Source: Deltaproteobacteria bacterium (lineage in GTDB: Bacteria; Desulfobacterota; Binatia; UTPRO1). Taken from it: a stretch of DNA of 64,000 bases. The DNA lies in NCBI GenBank assembly GCA_016200545.1, contig JACQEO010000049.1, forward strand, positions 1-64,000, in the 5' to 3' direction. The notes beneath the pieces were generated by a model. That model made no database searches and was not told the origin of the DNA. It was given only the letters and a program-made list of their open reading frames with translations. The translations under genes were made by a program, and so were the position numbers. Below, piece by piece: positions 1 to 8,900 of the stretch; positions within the stretch are counted from its first letter, which is position 1, and each line of letters opens with the position of its first letter.

Positions 1-233
1 ACCGAAATCCACAGCCAAAAGTCGCGACGAAAAGCGCCCTTCCTTGAACAATCGACGCCGCGCGACTCGCAAATGACGCCTGCTAGGACGCTGGAAACCC
101 TTGTCCCACGCGGGCTAGAGGCGTTTCGCGACAGAAACTAGACTAGATCGTTCGCACGCGCCGATGGCGAGGTGCCGGCCGGGCGGATAGGGTGGGCCTC
201 GCGCGACCTGCGCCCGCTCAGAAGGAGAGGACG

Positions 234-1163
234 ATGGCCCGGCTCTTCGACGACATCACGCAGACGATCGGGCGGACGCCCATGGTCCGCCTGAACCGCA
301 TCACGCGCGGGCTCGACGTCCTTCTCTACGCCAAGCTCGAGTTCTTCAATCCGCTCTCGAGCGTCAAAGATCGGATCGGCGTCAACATGATCGACGCCGC
401 CGAACGCGCCGGCCTCCTCGGACCGGGAGCGGTGATCATCGAGCCGACGAGCGGCAACACCGGCATCGCGCTGGCGTTCGTCGCTGCGGCGCGTGGCTAC
501 CGTCTCATCCTCACGATGCCGGACTCGATGTCGGTGGAGCGGCGAAAGCTCCTGAAGCTTCTCGGCGCCGAGCTCGTGCTGACACCCGCCGCCGGCGGCA
601 TGCGCCAGGCCATCAAGGCCGCGGAGGAGCTGGTGCGCACGACGCCGAACGCGTTCATGCCGCAGCAGTTCCAGAATCCCGCCAATCCCGACATCCACCG
701 CCGCACGACCGCGCTCGAGATCTGGGACGACAGCGACGGCGCCGTCGACGTGTTGATTTCCGGCGTCGGCACCGGCGGCACGATCACCGGCGTCGCCGAG
801 GTCTTGAAGCAAAAGAAGCCGAGCTTCCGCGCGATCGCGATCGAGCCCGCGGCCTCGCCCGTGCTCTCGGGCGGCGCGCCCGGCCCGCACAAGCTCCAGG
901 GGATCGGCGCCGGCTTCATCCCCGAGATCCTCAACACCGGCATCATCGACGAGATCGTGCAGGTGCGGGACGACGACGCGCTGCGCACCGCGCGCGCCGT
1001 GGCGTGCGAAGAAGGGATCCCCTGCGGCATCAGCAGCGGCGCCGCGGCCTGGGCGGCGCTGCAGGTAGCGGCGCGCAAAGAGCTCGCCGGGGCGTTCATC
1101 GTGGTGGTGTTCCCGAGCTCGGCGGAACGGTATCTCAGCACCACGCTCGTCGACGATTTGTAA
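234..1163 (+). CDS. cysK: cysteine synthase (O-acetylserine sulfhydrylase)
   Basis: This 309-aa protein is a PLP-dependent fold-type II enzyme that makes cysteine from O-acetylserine and sulfide in the cytoplasm. The PLP lysine is K45 in [11 protein letters not shown], the substrate loop PTSGNTG lies near residues 71-77, and the glycine-rich phosphate loop GVGTGGT is mid-protein. Length and motif order match CysK/CysM. The ATG at 234 is chosen over an in-frame upstream start because AGAAGGAGAGG lies just before it and the protein starts at the usual family N-terminus. A palindromic repeat follows the stop. CysM or a cystathionine beta-synthase-like role cannot be separated by eye. Confidence 0.93.
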   Translation: MARLFDDITQTIGRTPMVRLNRITRGLDVLLYAKLEFFNPLSSVKDRIGVNMIDAAERAGLLGPGAVIIEPTSGNTGIALAFVAAARGYRLILTMPDSMSVERRKLLKLLGAELVLTPAAGGMRQAIKAAEELVRTTPNAFMPQQFQNPANPDIHRRTTALEIWDDSDGAVDVLISGVGTGGTITGVAEVLKQKKPSFRAIAIEPAASPVLSGGAPGPHKLQGIGAGFIPEILNTGIIDEIVQVRDDDALRTARAVACEEGIPCGISSGAAAWAALQVAARKELAGAFIVVVFPSSAERYLSTTLVDDL

Positions 1164-1184
1164 CATTTCGCCTTCGGGGACTTT

Positions 1185-1245
1185 GCCCCCGCTCGGCTGC
1201 GCCTCGCGATGGGCGTCGCACCCGGGAGTGAATCCCGGGTGCTCC
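1185..1245 (+). repeat. 61-bp palindromic intergenic repeat, copy 1
   Basis: This element lies 22 bp after the cysK stop. Its 61 bases are identical to the copy at 39484-39544. The right half is a perfect hairpin: 10-base arms (GCACCCGGGA / TCCCGGGTGC) around a GTGAA loop. The left half is a GC-rich tract. It resembles a REP/BIME-type extragenic element and may also act as an RNA hairpin at the 3' end of the cysK transcript. No T-tract follows, so it is not a standard intrinsic terminator. Confidence 0.85.
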
Positions 1246-1366
1246 CGGCCGAAGCTGCGGCGCCGAACCTGGTTGTGGTGGAATAGTGCGCTCGTGAACG
1301 TGGGCGCGGCGCGCTGGTTGACAAAGGATCGGCGGGCCGGAAGAACGGCGCGACGAGGGAGAACGC

Positions 1367-3391
1367 ATGGGCCAGTTTCAGATTCGGATCGACCAGGACG
1401 TCGCGATCGTCAGCTTCGACTCGGGCGGGATGAACACGCTCTCGCGCGCGGCCGTCGAGGATCTCGAGCGTGTCGAGGCCGACGTGCGCGCGCGGCACGC
1501 AAGCACCCCGCTCGCCGGCGTCGTGCTGCTCGGCAACCGCTACGGTCTCGGCGCCGGCGCCAACATCGGCGAGCTCATGCAGGGTAGCGCCGCCGATCTC
1601 GCCGCGCTCATCGATCGCGGCAATACCGTCCTCTTCCGCATCGAGGACGGTCCGATCCCCTGGGTCGCGGCGTTCGACGGCGTCTGCCTCGGCGGCATCT
1701 ACGAACTCGCGCTCGCCTGCCGCGCGATCGTCGCGACGCGCCGCTCGTCGGTCGGGTTTCCGGAAATCTTGCTCAACATCTTCCCCGGACTCGGCGGCAC
1801 GCAACGCCTGCCACGGCGGGCCGGCCTCGTCAATTCCGACGATCCGATGCGCGGCGAGGCAGCCCTCAGCGTGATCCTACAAGGAAAGACGCTCGGTGCC
1901 GACAAGGCGCTCCCCATTCACATGCTCGACGCGCTCGTTCCCGAGGGCGCGAGCGTCGAAGCGTTCGCGGCAGGCTATCTGCGCGAGACCGTGCCGACCC
2001 TCCGCCGGCCGGCGCCCGACTTCTCGCTCGCGTCGCAGGTGGCGCCGATGGTTCTACCAACGATCCTCAAGGCGACGCAGGGACGCCAGCATCCGCGCGC
2101 CCCGTTCGTCGCCCTCGAGGTGATCACCCGCGGCGCGCAGCTGCCGCTGAAGGAGGCGATCCAGCTCGAGCGCGACCGCTTTCTCGAAGTGGCGTCGTCG
2201 AGCGAGGCCAAGGCTGGCATGCGCTTCTTCTTCACCCAGCAGCGGGTGACGAAGCTACCACCGGCGCTCGCCAAGGTCACGCCGCGTCCCATCCGCCGCG
2301 TCGGCGTCGACGGCTTCGACGGCTACATGGGAAACGCGATCGCGTTCCTCGCACGTCGCGCCGGCTACGAGGTCGTCGGTCACGTACCGGTCCCTGCGCT
2401 CGCCGCCGGGGCACCGGCGCGCATGCGGCAGAAGTACGCGCCGCTGATCGAGCGCGGTCGGCTCGACGCCGCGGCGGCGGACGCCGAGGTGGCGTCGGTC
2501 GCGGTCGCGACCGACCTCGCGACGCTGGCGAGCTGCGACCTGATCATCGAGGCGCGCAAGGAGGATCCCGAGGCCAAGGCCGATTTCTACCGGCGCCTCG
2601 CGCGCGTCGTCCGCCCCGACGCGATCGTCAGCTCGAACAGCAGCTCGATGGGTCCAGGATTCCTCGGGCGCTTCTTCGGCGAGGGCGGCGGCGCGCCGGC
2701 TCAGATGGCGAACCTGCACTTCTTCAGTCCGGCGGAGCATCCACTGCGGGCGCTCGTCGAGGTGGTCCACACTCCCGAGACGCCGCCCGAGGTGTCGGCC
2801 GCCCTGCACGGTTTCGTCCGCAAGATCGGCAAAGTGCCGGTTTTCCTCCACGACGGCTCGCCAGGCTTCCTCGTCAATGCCGGGCTCGCCGAGTACTTCC
2901 GCGAGGCCGAGACGCTCTACCGTGAGGGCACGCCGATCGAGACCATCGACGGCGTGATGCGCGAACGCGTCTTCCCGATGGGACCATTCGAGGTTGCGGA
3001 CCAAGCCGGCGTCGACGTCGCCGCCGGCATGTTCGACGTCCTGGCGCGCGTCGCGCCGCCCGAGCGGCCGCCGCTCGTCGTACAGCTCCGCGATCGCGGT
3101 CGCTTCGGCCTCAAGTCGAGCGGCGGGTTCTACGATTGGTCGGGAGGGAAGAAGGGCGCACCCTACGCCGAGCTCGCGAGCCTCGCAGCGCCGCACGGCG
3201 ACCGCGTCGCCGGTGCCGACGAGATCGTCGAGCGCTGCGTGCGCGCGATCTGGCGGAAGGCGAAGGAGCTGCTCGACCGCGGGATCGTTGCCAGCGAGGA
3301 AGAGGCCGATCTCGCCTTCGTCTACGCGATCGGCTTCGCGATGTATCTCGGCGGCCCGTTTTTCTACGCGCGCCAGCGGGGGTGGTTGTGA
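1367..3391 (+). CDS. bifunctional enoyl-CoA hydratase / 3-hydroxyacyl-CoA dehydrogenase
   Basis: This 674-aa FadB/FadJ-like fatty-acid beta-oxidation enzyme has an N-terminal crotonase domain (about 1-260) and C-terminal NAD-binding and C-terminal 3-hydroxyacyl-CoA dehydrogenase domains (about 305-670). Both hydratase glutamates have counterparts: E113 in LGGIYE and E133 in GFPE, followed by GLGGTQRLPR. The dehydrogenase keeps HFFSP, equivalent to the catalytic-His HFFNP motif. The dinucleotide-binding loop is unusual: GVDGFDGYMG near 313-322 where GAGxMG is expected. The ATG at 1367 follows GAGGGAGAACGC. The stop overlaps the bioB GTG start, implying co-transcription. The degenerate NAD loop leaves dehydrogenase activity uncertain. 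Confidence 0.88.
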   Translation: MGQFQIRIDQDVAIVSFDSGGMNTLSRAAVEDLERVEADVRARHASTPLAGVVLLGNRYGLGAGANIGELMQGSAADLAALIDRGNTVLFRIEDGPIPWVAAFDGVCLGGIYELALACRAIVATRRSSVGFPEILLNIFPGLGGTQRLPRRAGLVNSDDPMRGEAALSVILQGKTLGADKALPIHMLDALVPEGASVEAFAAGYLRETVPTLRRPAPDFSLASQVAPMVLPTILKATQGRQHPRAPFVALEVITRGAQLPLKEAIQLERDRFLEVASSSEAKAGMRFFFTQQRVTKLPPALAKVTPRPIRRVGVDGFDGYMGNAIAFLARRAGYEVVGHVPVPALAAGAPARMRQKYAPLIERGRLDAAAADAEVASVAVATDLATLASCDLIIEARKEDPEAKADFYRRLARVVRPDAIVSSNSSSMGPGFLGRFFGEGGGAPAQMANLHFFSPAEHPLRALVEVVHTPETPPEVSAALHGFVRKIGKVPVFLHDGSPGFLVNAGLAEYFREAETLYREGTPIETIDGVMRERVFPMGPFEVADQAGVDVAAGMFDVLARVAPPERPPLVVQLRDRGRFGLKSSGGFYDWSGGKKGAPYAELASLAAPHGDRVAGADEIVERCVRAIWRKAKELLDRGIVASEEEADLAFVYAIGFAMYLGGPFFYARQRGWL

Positions 3392-4458
3392 ACGGCGAGG
3401 GGATGGCGACGTTCTTGGACACGGGCGCCGGCGAGCAACCGGGCGCGCGCCCGGTGTACGACAGCTACGCCGAGCGTGCGCTCGCTGGCGAGGCACTCAC
3501 GCGCGACGAGGCGCTCATGGTGCTGCGCGCACCCGACGACGATCTGCGGCCGCTCTTGCTGGCGGCGTTCCGCGTCCGCGAGCGCCACTTCGGACGGCGC
3601 GTGAAACTCTGCATGCTGCGCAACGCGCGCAGCGGACTCTGTCCCGAGGATTGCCACTACTGCTCGCAGTCGGCGGTCTCGACGGCGACGATCGACACCT
3701 ACCGGCTCCTCCCCACCGAGCGCCTCATCGAGGGCGCAGAGACGGCGGTGGCGCGCGGTGCGCGGCGCTATTGCATGGTGACGAGCGGTCGAGGCCCGAG
3801 CGCGCGCGACATCAGCCAGCTCGGAGAGGCGACGCGCGCGATCAAGGCGCGCTTTCCGACGCTGGAGATCTGCGTCTCGCTCGGCCTCATGGACGACGAG
3901 CAGGCGCGGGCGCTGAAAGACGCGGGCGTCGGCTGGGTGAACCACAATCTCAACACCAGCGAGCGCTTCCATCCGTCGATCTGCACGACGCACACCTACG
4001 CCGATCGCGTTGCCACGGTGCGTGCCGTACAGCGCGCCGGACTTGCCACCTGCTGCGGCGGTATCATCGGTATGGGCGAGAGCGACGACGACGTCGTCGA
4101 TCTCGCGTTCGCGCTCCGCGAGCTCGGTGTCGACTCATTGCCGGTGAACTTCCTGCACCCGATTGCGGGAACGCCGTTCGGCGACGGCGAGTCGGTCGCC
4201 GCGAGCCGCGGCCTGAAAGCGCTTTGCCTCTTCCGCTTCACCAATCCCGCGACCGAGATCCGCGCCGCCGGCGGTCGCGAGCGCAATCTCGGCTCCTGGC
4301 AGGCACTGGCGCTCTATCCCGCCAACTCCATCTTCATCGACGGCTATCTCACTACCGACGGCCTCGCGGCCGAACCGACGCACCGGATGGTCGAAGCGCT
4401 CGGGTTCACCGTCGAGATCGAGGCAGAGGTCGCGGCCGCGGCCGCGACCGTCGGCTGA
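3388..4458 (+). CDS. bioB: biotin synthase
   Basis: This radical SAM enzyme inserts sulfur into dethiobiotin in the last step of biotin synthesis. The [4Fe-4S] motif CPEDCHYC (CxxxCxxC, about residues 85-92) is followed by SQSAV, as in BioB. Later conserved stretches include NHNLNTS and GIIGMGES, and the protein ends in the family's GYLTT region. The GTG at 3388 overlaps the previous stop as GTGA. An ATG at 3403 is an alternative start but has its purine tract too close. About 356 aa, the usual size. No other bio genes are near; it is coupled to a beta-oxidation gene instead. Confidence 0.92.
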   Translation: MNGEGMATFLDTGAGEQPGARPVYDSYAERALAGEALTRDEALMVLRAPDDDLRPLLLAAFRVRERHFGRRVKLCMLRNARSGLCPEDCHYCSQSAVSTATIDTYRLLPTERLIEGAETAVARGARRYCMVTSGRGPSARDISQLGEATRAIKARFPTLEICVSLGLMDDEQARALKDAGVGWVNHNLNTSERFHPSICTTHTYADRVATVRAVQRAGLATCCGGIIGMGESDDDVVDLAFALRELGVDSLPVNFLHPIAGTPFGDGESVAASRGLKALCLFRFTNPATEIRAAGGRERNLGSWQALALYPANSIFIDGYLTTDGLAAEPTHRMVEALGFTVEIEAEVAAAAATVG

Positions 4459-4553
4459 CTATCGACGAACTTCTCGTCGAGATCGACGGGCTCAGCGAAG
4501 GGGAGCGAATGCCACCGGCGATCTCGAGGCAGCGGGAGCGGAACGCGCGTGAG

Positions 4554-5489
4554 TCAGCGCAGCGGGTGTCGCTGAAAGAACTCCCACATGCGGTTGTTCG
4601 CCGATACGCTCCGGGTCGACGTCCCGAGGAAGCCGAGACGCGGTTCGCGTCCCGGCCAGGTGTGGCCGCCGCCTTCGACGACGTAGAGGATGACTTCCGC
4701 GCCATCGCGGCACGGCGCGTAGGTCTCGCTGCGGACGCGCGTGTCGTCGCCGGGCGCGGCCGGGAGCGCGGTCACAGCGGGCTTCTCGGCGCACCCGTCT
4801 GCCTTCACCCAGGCGGCGATCGACTCGGCGACCGAGTGAAAGTGGATCGACGACAGGCTCTTCCGACCGCTGCCGCCGGCGAAGGGCGCGAACTCGTCGG
4901 CGGTCCCGTGGAAGTGCATGATCGAGACCGGTCGCGACGGATGGATCGCTTCGGTGCCGATCGGCCCCGACACCGAGGCGATCGCGGCGATGCGATCGGA
5001 GAGCTCCGCGGCGAGACGGTACCCCATGATACCGCCGTTCGAGATGCCGGTCGCGTAGACGCGCTTGGGATCGATCGTGAAGTGGGTGATGAGATCGTCG
5101 AGCAGCGCGCGCACGAAGGCGACGTCGTCGACGTGCTCGCGCTCGGCGTAGCCGCAGCAGCTACCACCGTTCCAGGTGAGGGCGCGCGGCAGGCGGCCAG
5201 TGCCGCTCGGGTAGACGGCGAGGAATCCCGCCTGGTCCGCCTTGTCGCTGAGCGCGGTGAACCGCACCGTCGTCTCCGCGTTCGAGAGCCCGCCGTGCAG
5301 GACGAGGACGACCGGCAACGGAGTGTGGCCGTCGTAGGTCGGGGGAACGTGGACGAGGTAGGTGCGGGTGCGATGATCGACCTCGATCGTCCGTGTCGAA
5401 TCGCTCCGCCGCGAGGCCAGGCGCGAGCGCAGCGGCCCGGCGGGCGACGCGAAGGCCAGCAACGCGAGCACCATCCAGAGCGTCGTCAT
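4554..5489 (-). CDS. secreted PHB-depolymerase/LpqC-type esterase
   Basis: This 311-aa alpha/beta hydrolase is of the CE1 / poly(3-hydroxybutyrate) depolymerase type. An N-terminal hydrophobic stretch (about 1-18, ASPAG end) suggests export. VLHGG (about 64-67) forms the oxyanion region, and GISNGG holds nucleophile S150. HFHGTADEFAPF carries the likely catalytic acid, and GGGHTWPG the likely catalytic His. Paired Cys (NGGSCCGYA) fit a secreted enzyme. Substrates could be polyesters, feruloyl or other carboxylic esters; sequence alone does not decide. It is convergent with bioB across a 95-bp gap and looks monocistronic. Confidence 0.85.
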   Translation of the reverse strand: MTTLWMVLALLAFASPAGPLRSRLASRRSDSTRTIEVDHRTRTYLVHVPPTYDGHTPLPVVLVLHGGLSNAETTVRFTALSDKADQAGFLAVYPSGTGRLPRALTWNGGSCCGYAEREHVDDVAFVRALLDDLITHFTIDPKRVYATGISNGGIMGYRLAAELSDRIAAIASVSGPIGTEAIHPSRPVSIMHFHGTADEFAPFAGGSGRKSLSSIHFHSVAESIAAWVKADGCAEKPAVTALPAAPGDDTRVRSETYAPCRDGAEVILYVVEGGGHTWPGREPRLGFLGTSTRSVSANNRMWEFFQRHPLR

Positions 5490-5689
5490 AACGTCGTGGA
5501 TGCTGCGACGCCGGCCCGCCTGCTAGATGGGGTTTGCGCACGGAGGGTTGGAGTCGCCCGTTGTCGTGTCCGATATCCCCCTGTTTGACACCTCGCGCCG
5601 ACCCGCCGCCTTTTGGCGACCACAATCCCCGGCGAGGTACCGACACCATGCGAACGCTTCAATCGCGGCCAGGACTCTTGCTGGCTGTG

Positions 5690-5996
5690 CGTAGTCGGAT
5701 AGCTGTAGCCGATCCAATCTTCAGTGGCTGTCCATGTGCTGGTGAAGGTGTCGTACTGGCGTGAGCTGTCCGTGCTGCCGACGGGCGGTCTATCGCCATC
5801 GCGGATGACCGCGATGTTGGTGCCGGCGCCCGTCGAGTTGGTGACGCGCGCGATGATGGTACCGACCTGCGTCAGGTCGATTGGGGTCGGCGTCGCCGTG
5901 GGCGTGGCGCTGACCGGTAGGTGTCGGCGTGACGGTCGCCGTGGCGGTGACGGTCGGCGTCGGGGTGGCGGTTGGGGTGGGCGTCGGCCCGAGCGG
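5690..5996 (-). pseudogene. decayed C-terminal module of the large secreted protein
   Basis: Immediately after the TAG of the 1775-aa gene, the same reading frame goes on as a Thr/Pro linker (GPTPTPTATPTPT). It then shifts frame and becomes a recognisable start of the about 155-aa repeat module: DLTQVGTIIARVTN, VIRDGDRPPVGSTD, SSRQYDT, EDWIGYSYP. Only about 62 residues of the module remain before homology stops near 5690. The gene therefore probably once extended further, or this is debris from recombination between modules. It is not expected to be translated as protein. Confidence 0.7.
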
Positions 5997-8900
5997 CTAC
6001 GTGCACGAGTTACAGAGCGGGCCGCGGTCCGATTGCGTGCCGGTATAGTCGAACCGGCAGAGCGAGCATTCTTCCTCGGGCGTCAACTGACGCCGGAGCA
6101 CCACGCATGAGTCGATCGGGCCATCGAAGAAATCCTTGAGCGTATCGGTGCTGTCACCCATCGCCCCGATCTTGAATCGCCCCGTGGAGTCCGTCATGCC
6201 GCCCGCGGTCGGCGTGAGCACGCTCACCTCGTCGAGCCCCGCGCCGAACACCCGAAGCCGCAGACTGTTCGCCGCCGTCGTGCCCGCACTCGAGCCCAGT
6301 ACGAAGTAGCGGGTGCCGGCGACTGCAGTGGCCGTCGACGAGACCGTCTGGAGCGAGCCGAGCCGCGCCGCGTTGATGGTGCTGAACTGGAACTTACTCG
6401 TGTCGCCGGCGATGCGGATACGGTAGGCGCAGTTCGCGCCGCTCTGATCGCCTTTGGCGAGGATCGTCTTCCAGACATTGCCGCCGACCGTGCGCGGTTG
6501 CACCCAACACGCGATCGTCACTCCTTGCATCGGGCCGTGAAGATCGAGCGCCGGACAGTTGGCATCGCTGCAGGTATAGGCATCGCCCGGCGTGAAATCC
6601 GCCCAGCGCGACCCGCGCGGTACCGGCACCGGCGCAGTGGCGGAGCCGACCGTGTTGTTGTCTGTGAGCGTGTTGCTCGCCCCGCAATCGTCGGCCGTCT
6701 CGAGCCCAGCCTCGAAGCTGTAACAGGCGAGCGCATCGGCATGGAGATCGGTCCCGACCCCTGTCGGGGTCGGCATCTGCGTCGCCGTGATCGTCGGCGT
6801 GGCCGTCATCGTCGGCGTTGGGGTCGTCAGCGTGGGCGTCGCGGTGCTCATGGGCGTCGCTATGACGGTGGGGGTTGCGGTCGTGGTCGGTGTCGCCGTC
6901 ACGGTGGGCGCCGCTGTGACCGTGGGCATCGGGGTGGTGCCGAAGACGCGGAGCTCGCCGACCGAGATGAAATGGGCGCTGCCACCCGGGGCGCCGTCGA
7001 TACGGATCCCGTCGCCGGTCGTCGGCGTAAAGTCGAGCGTGTAGGTCTCGAAGCTCGTGCCGTCATTGGGCGGATATGCGGGCGTGCTGGTGAGACCCGC
7101 AACGGTGGTCCAGATACCGTTTTGGCGGACCTGGACGGCGAAGGTATCGAACCAGCCGCCGTCAGCGAAGTTCTTACCCTCCTGGAAGACGACGCGCTGG
7201 AACGTCGGCGGCGCGGCGAAGGTGTAGCCGATCCAATCCTCGGGGGCGCTGCCGCCAGTGTAGGTGTCGTACTGGCGGGAGGAGTCGGTGCTTCCGACGG
7301 GCGGGAAGTCGCCGTTGCGAATGACCTCGGGGTCTTTGTTACCGCCGCCGGTCGGTGTGGTGACGAGCGCGATGATGGTGCCGAGGTCGGTCAGATCGCT
7401 GCCGACCGAGGTGGCCGTGGGTGCCGGCGAGGGGAGCACCGTGACGGTCGGGAGCGGCGTTGGGGTGGATGTGGACGTGGGCGTCGCCGTTCCTGTGGTG
7501 GTCACCGCAGCGACCGGGGTCGCGGTTAGCGTGAGTGTTGCTGACGGGCTCGGAGTGACGGTTGGCGTGGCCGTCGGTGACAGCGTGGGTGTTGTGGTTG
7601 CCGTCGCCGTAGGCGACACCGTCGGGGACACGGTCATCGTGGGGGTCGGTAACGCTGTGGGCGTGGCGGTTCTCGTAGGCGTCGGTGACACGGTCGCTGT
7701 TGGCGAGGCGACCGGCGTTGCGGTCAGCGAGACCGTCGGTGTCGTAGTCGCTGTGGACGGCGGAGTCGTGGTCAGCGTCGTGGTCGGTGACGCGGTGGGT
7801 GTCGCGATCACGGTCGGCGTCGGTGACGGCGTCGGCGTCGGTACGGTGCCGAAGACGCGGAGCTCACCGACCGAGATGAAGTGGGCGCTGCCGCCAGGGG
7901 CGCCGTCGATACGAATCCCGTCGCCGGTCGTCGGCGTGAAGTCGAGCGTGTAGGTCTCGAAGCTCGTACCGTCGTTGGGCGGATACGCAGGCGTGCTGGT
8001 GAGACCCGCAACGGTGGTCCAGGTACCGTTTTGGCGGACCTGGACGGCGAGGGTATCGAACCAGCCGCCGTCGGCGAAGTTTTTGCCCTCCTGGAAGACG
8101 ACGCGTTGAAACGTGCGCGGCGTCGCGAACGTGTAGCCGATCCAATCCTCCGCCACCGTCCCGTTGTGGTAGGTGTCGTACTGGCGGGAGGAGTCGGTGC
8201 TCCCGACGGGCGGGAAGTCGCCGTCGCGGATGACCTCGGGGTCTTTGTTGCCGCCGCCGGTCGGTGCGGTGATCAGCGCGACGATCGTGCCGAGGGCGGT
8301 CAGATCGCTGCCGACCGGCGTGGCCGCGGCCGTCGACGTGGGGAGGGGCGTGACGGACAACGGCATCGAGGTGGATGTGGACGTGGGCGTCGCTGTGCCT
8401 GTGGTGGTCACCGCAGCGGTCGGGGTCGCGGTCGTCGTCGCCGTTAGGGAGGGTGTCGGTGAGGCGGTGGGAGTGACGACGGGCGAAGCGGTTCCAGTCG
8501 CGGTCCCCGTGGGCGTCGGTGACACGGTCGCTGTTGGCAAGGCGACCGGCGTTGCGGTCAGCGTCAGCGTCGGCAATGGGCTGGGCGTCGCGGTCAGCGA
8601 GACCGTCGGCGTCGTGGTCGCTGTGGACGTCGGAGTCGTGGTCAGCGTCGTGGTCAGCGTCGCGGTCGGTGACGCGGTGGGTGTCGCGATCACGGTCGGC
8701 GTCGGTGACGGCGTCGGCGTCGGTACGGTGCCGAAGACGCGGAGCTCGCCGACCGAGATGAAGTGGGCGCTACCGCCGGGGGCGCCGTCGACACGGATCC
8801 CGTCGCCGGTCGTCGGCGTGAAGTCGAGCGTGTAGGTCTCAAACGACGTGCCGTCGTTGGGCGGATACGCAGGCGTGCTGGTGAGACCCGCAACGGTGGT

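Noticed and set aside
1318-1346. TTGACA before the beta-oxidation gene as a promoter
   Set aside because: The -35 is good, but the sequence 17 bases on (AAGAAC) is no -10, so it is not listed as a feature.
4463-4479. Short hairpin (CGACGA / TCGTCG) between bioB and the esterase
   Set aside because: Only six-base arms and no T-tract; too weak for a terminator call.
2994-5588. Plus-strand open frame of 864 codons
   Set aside because: It spans the end of the beta-oxidation gene, bioB in another frame and the antisense of the esterase; composition is Arg-rich noise.
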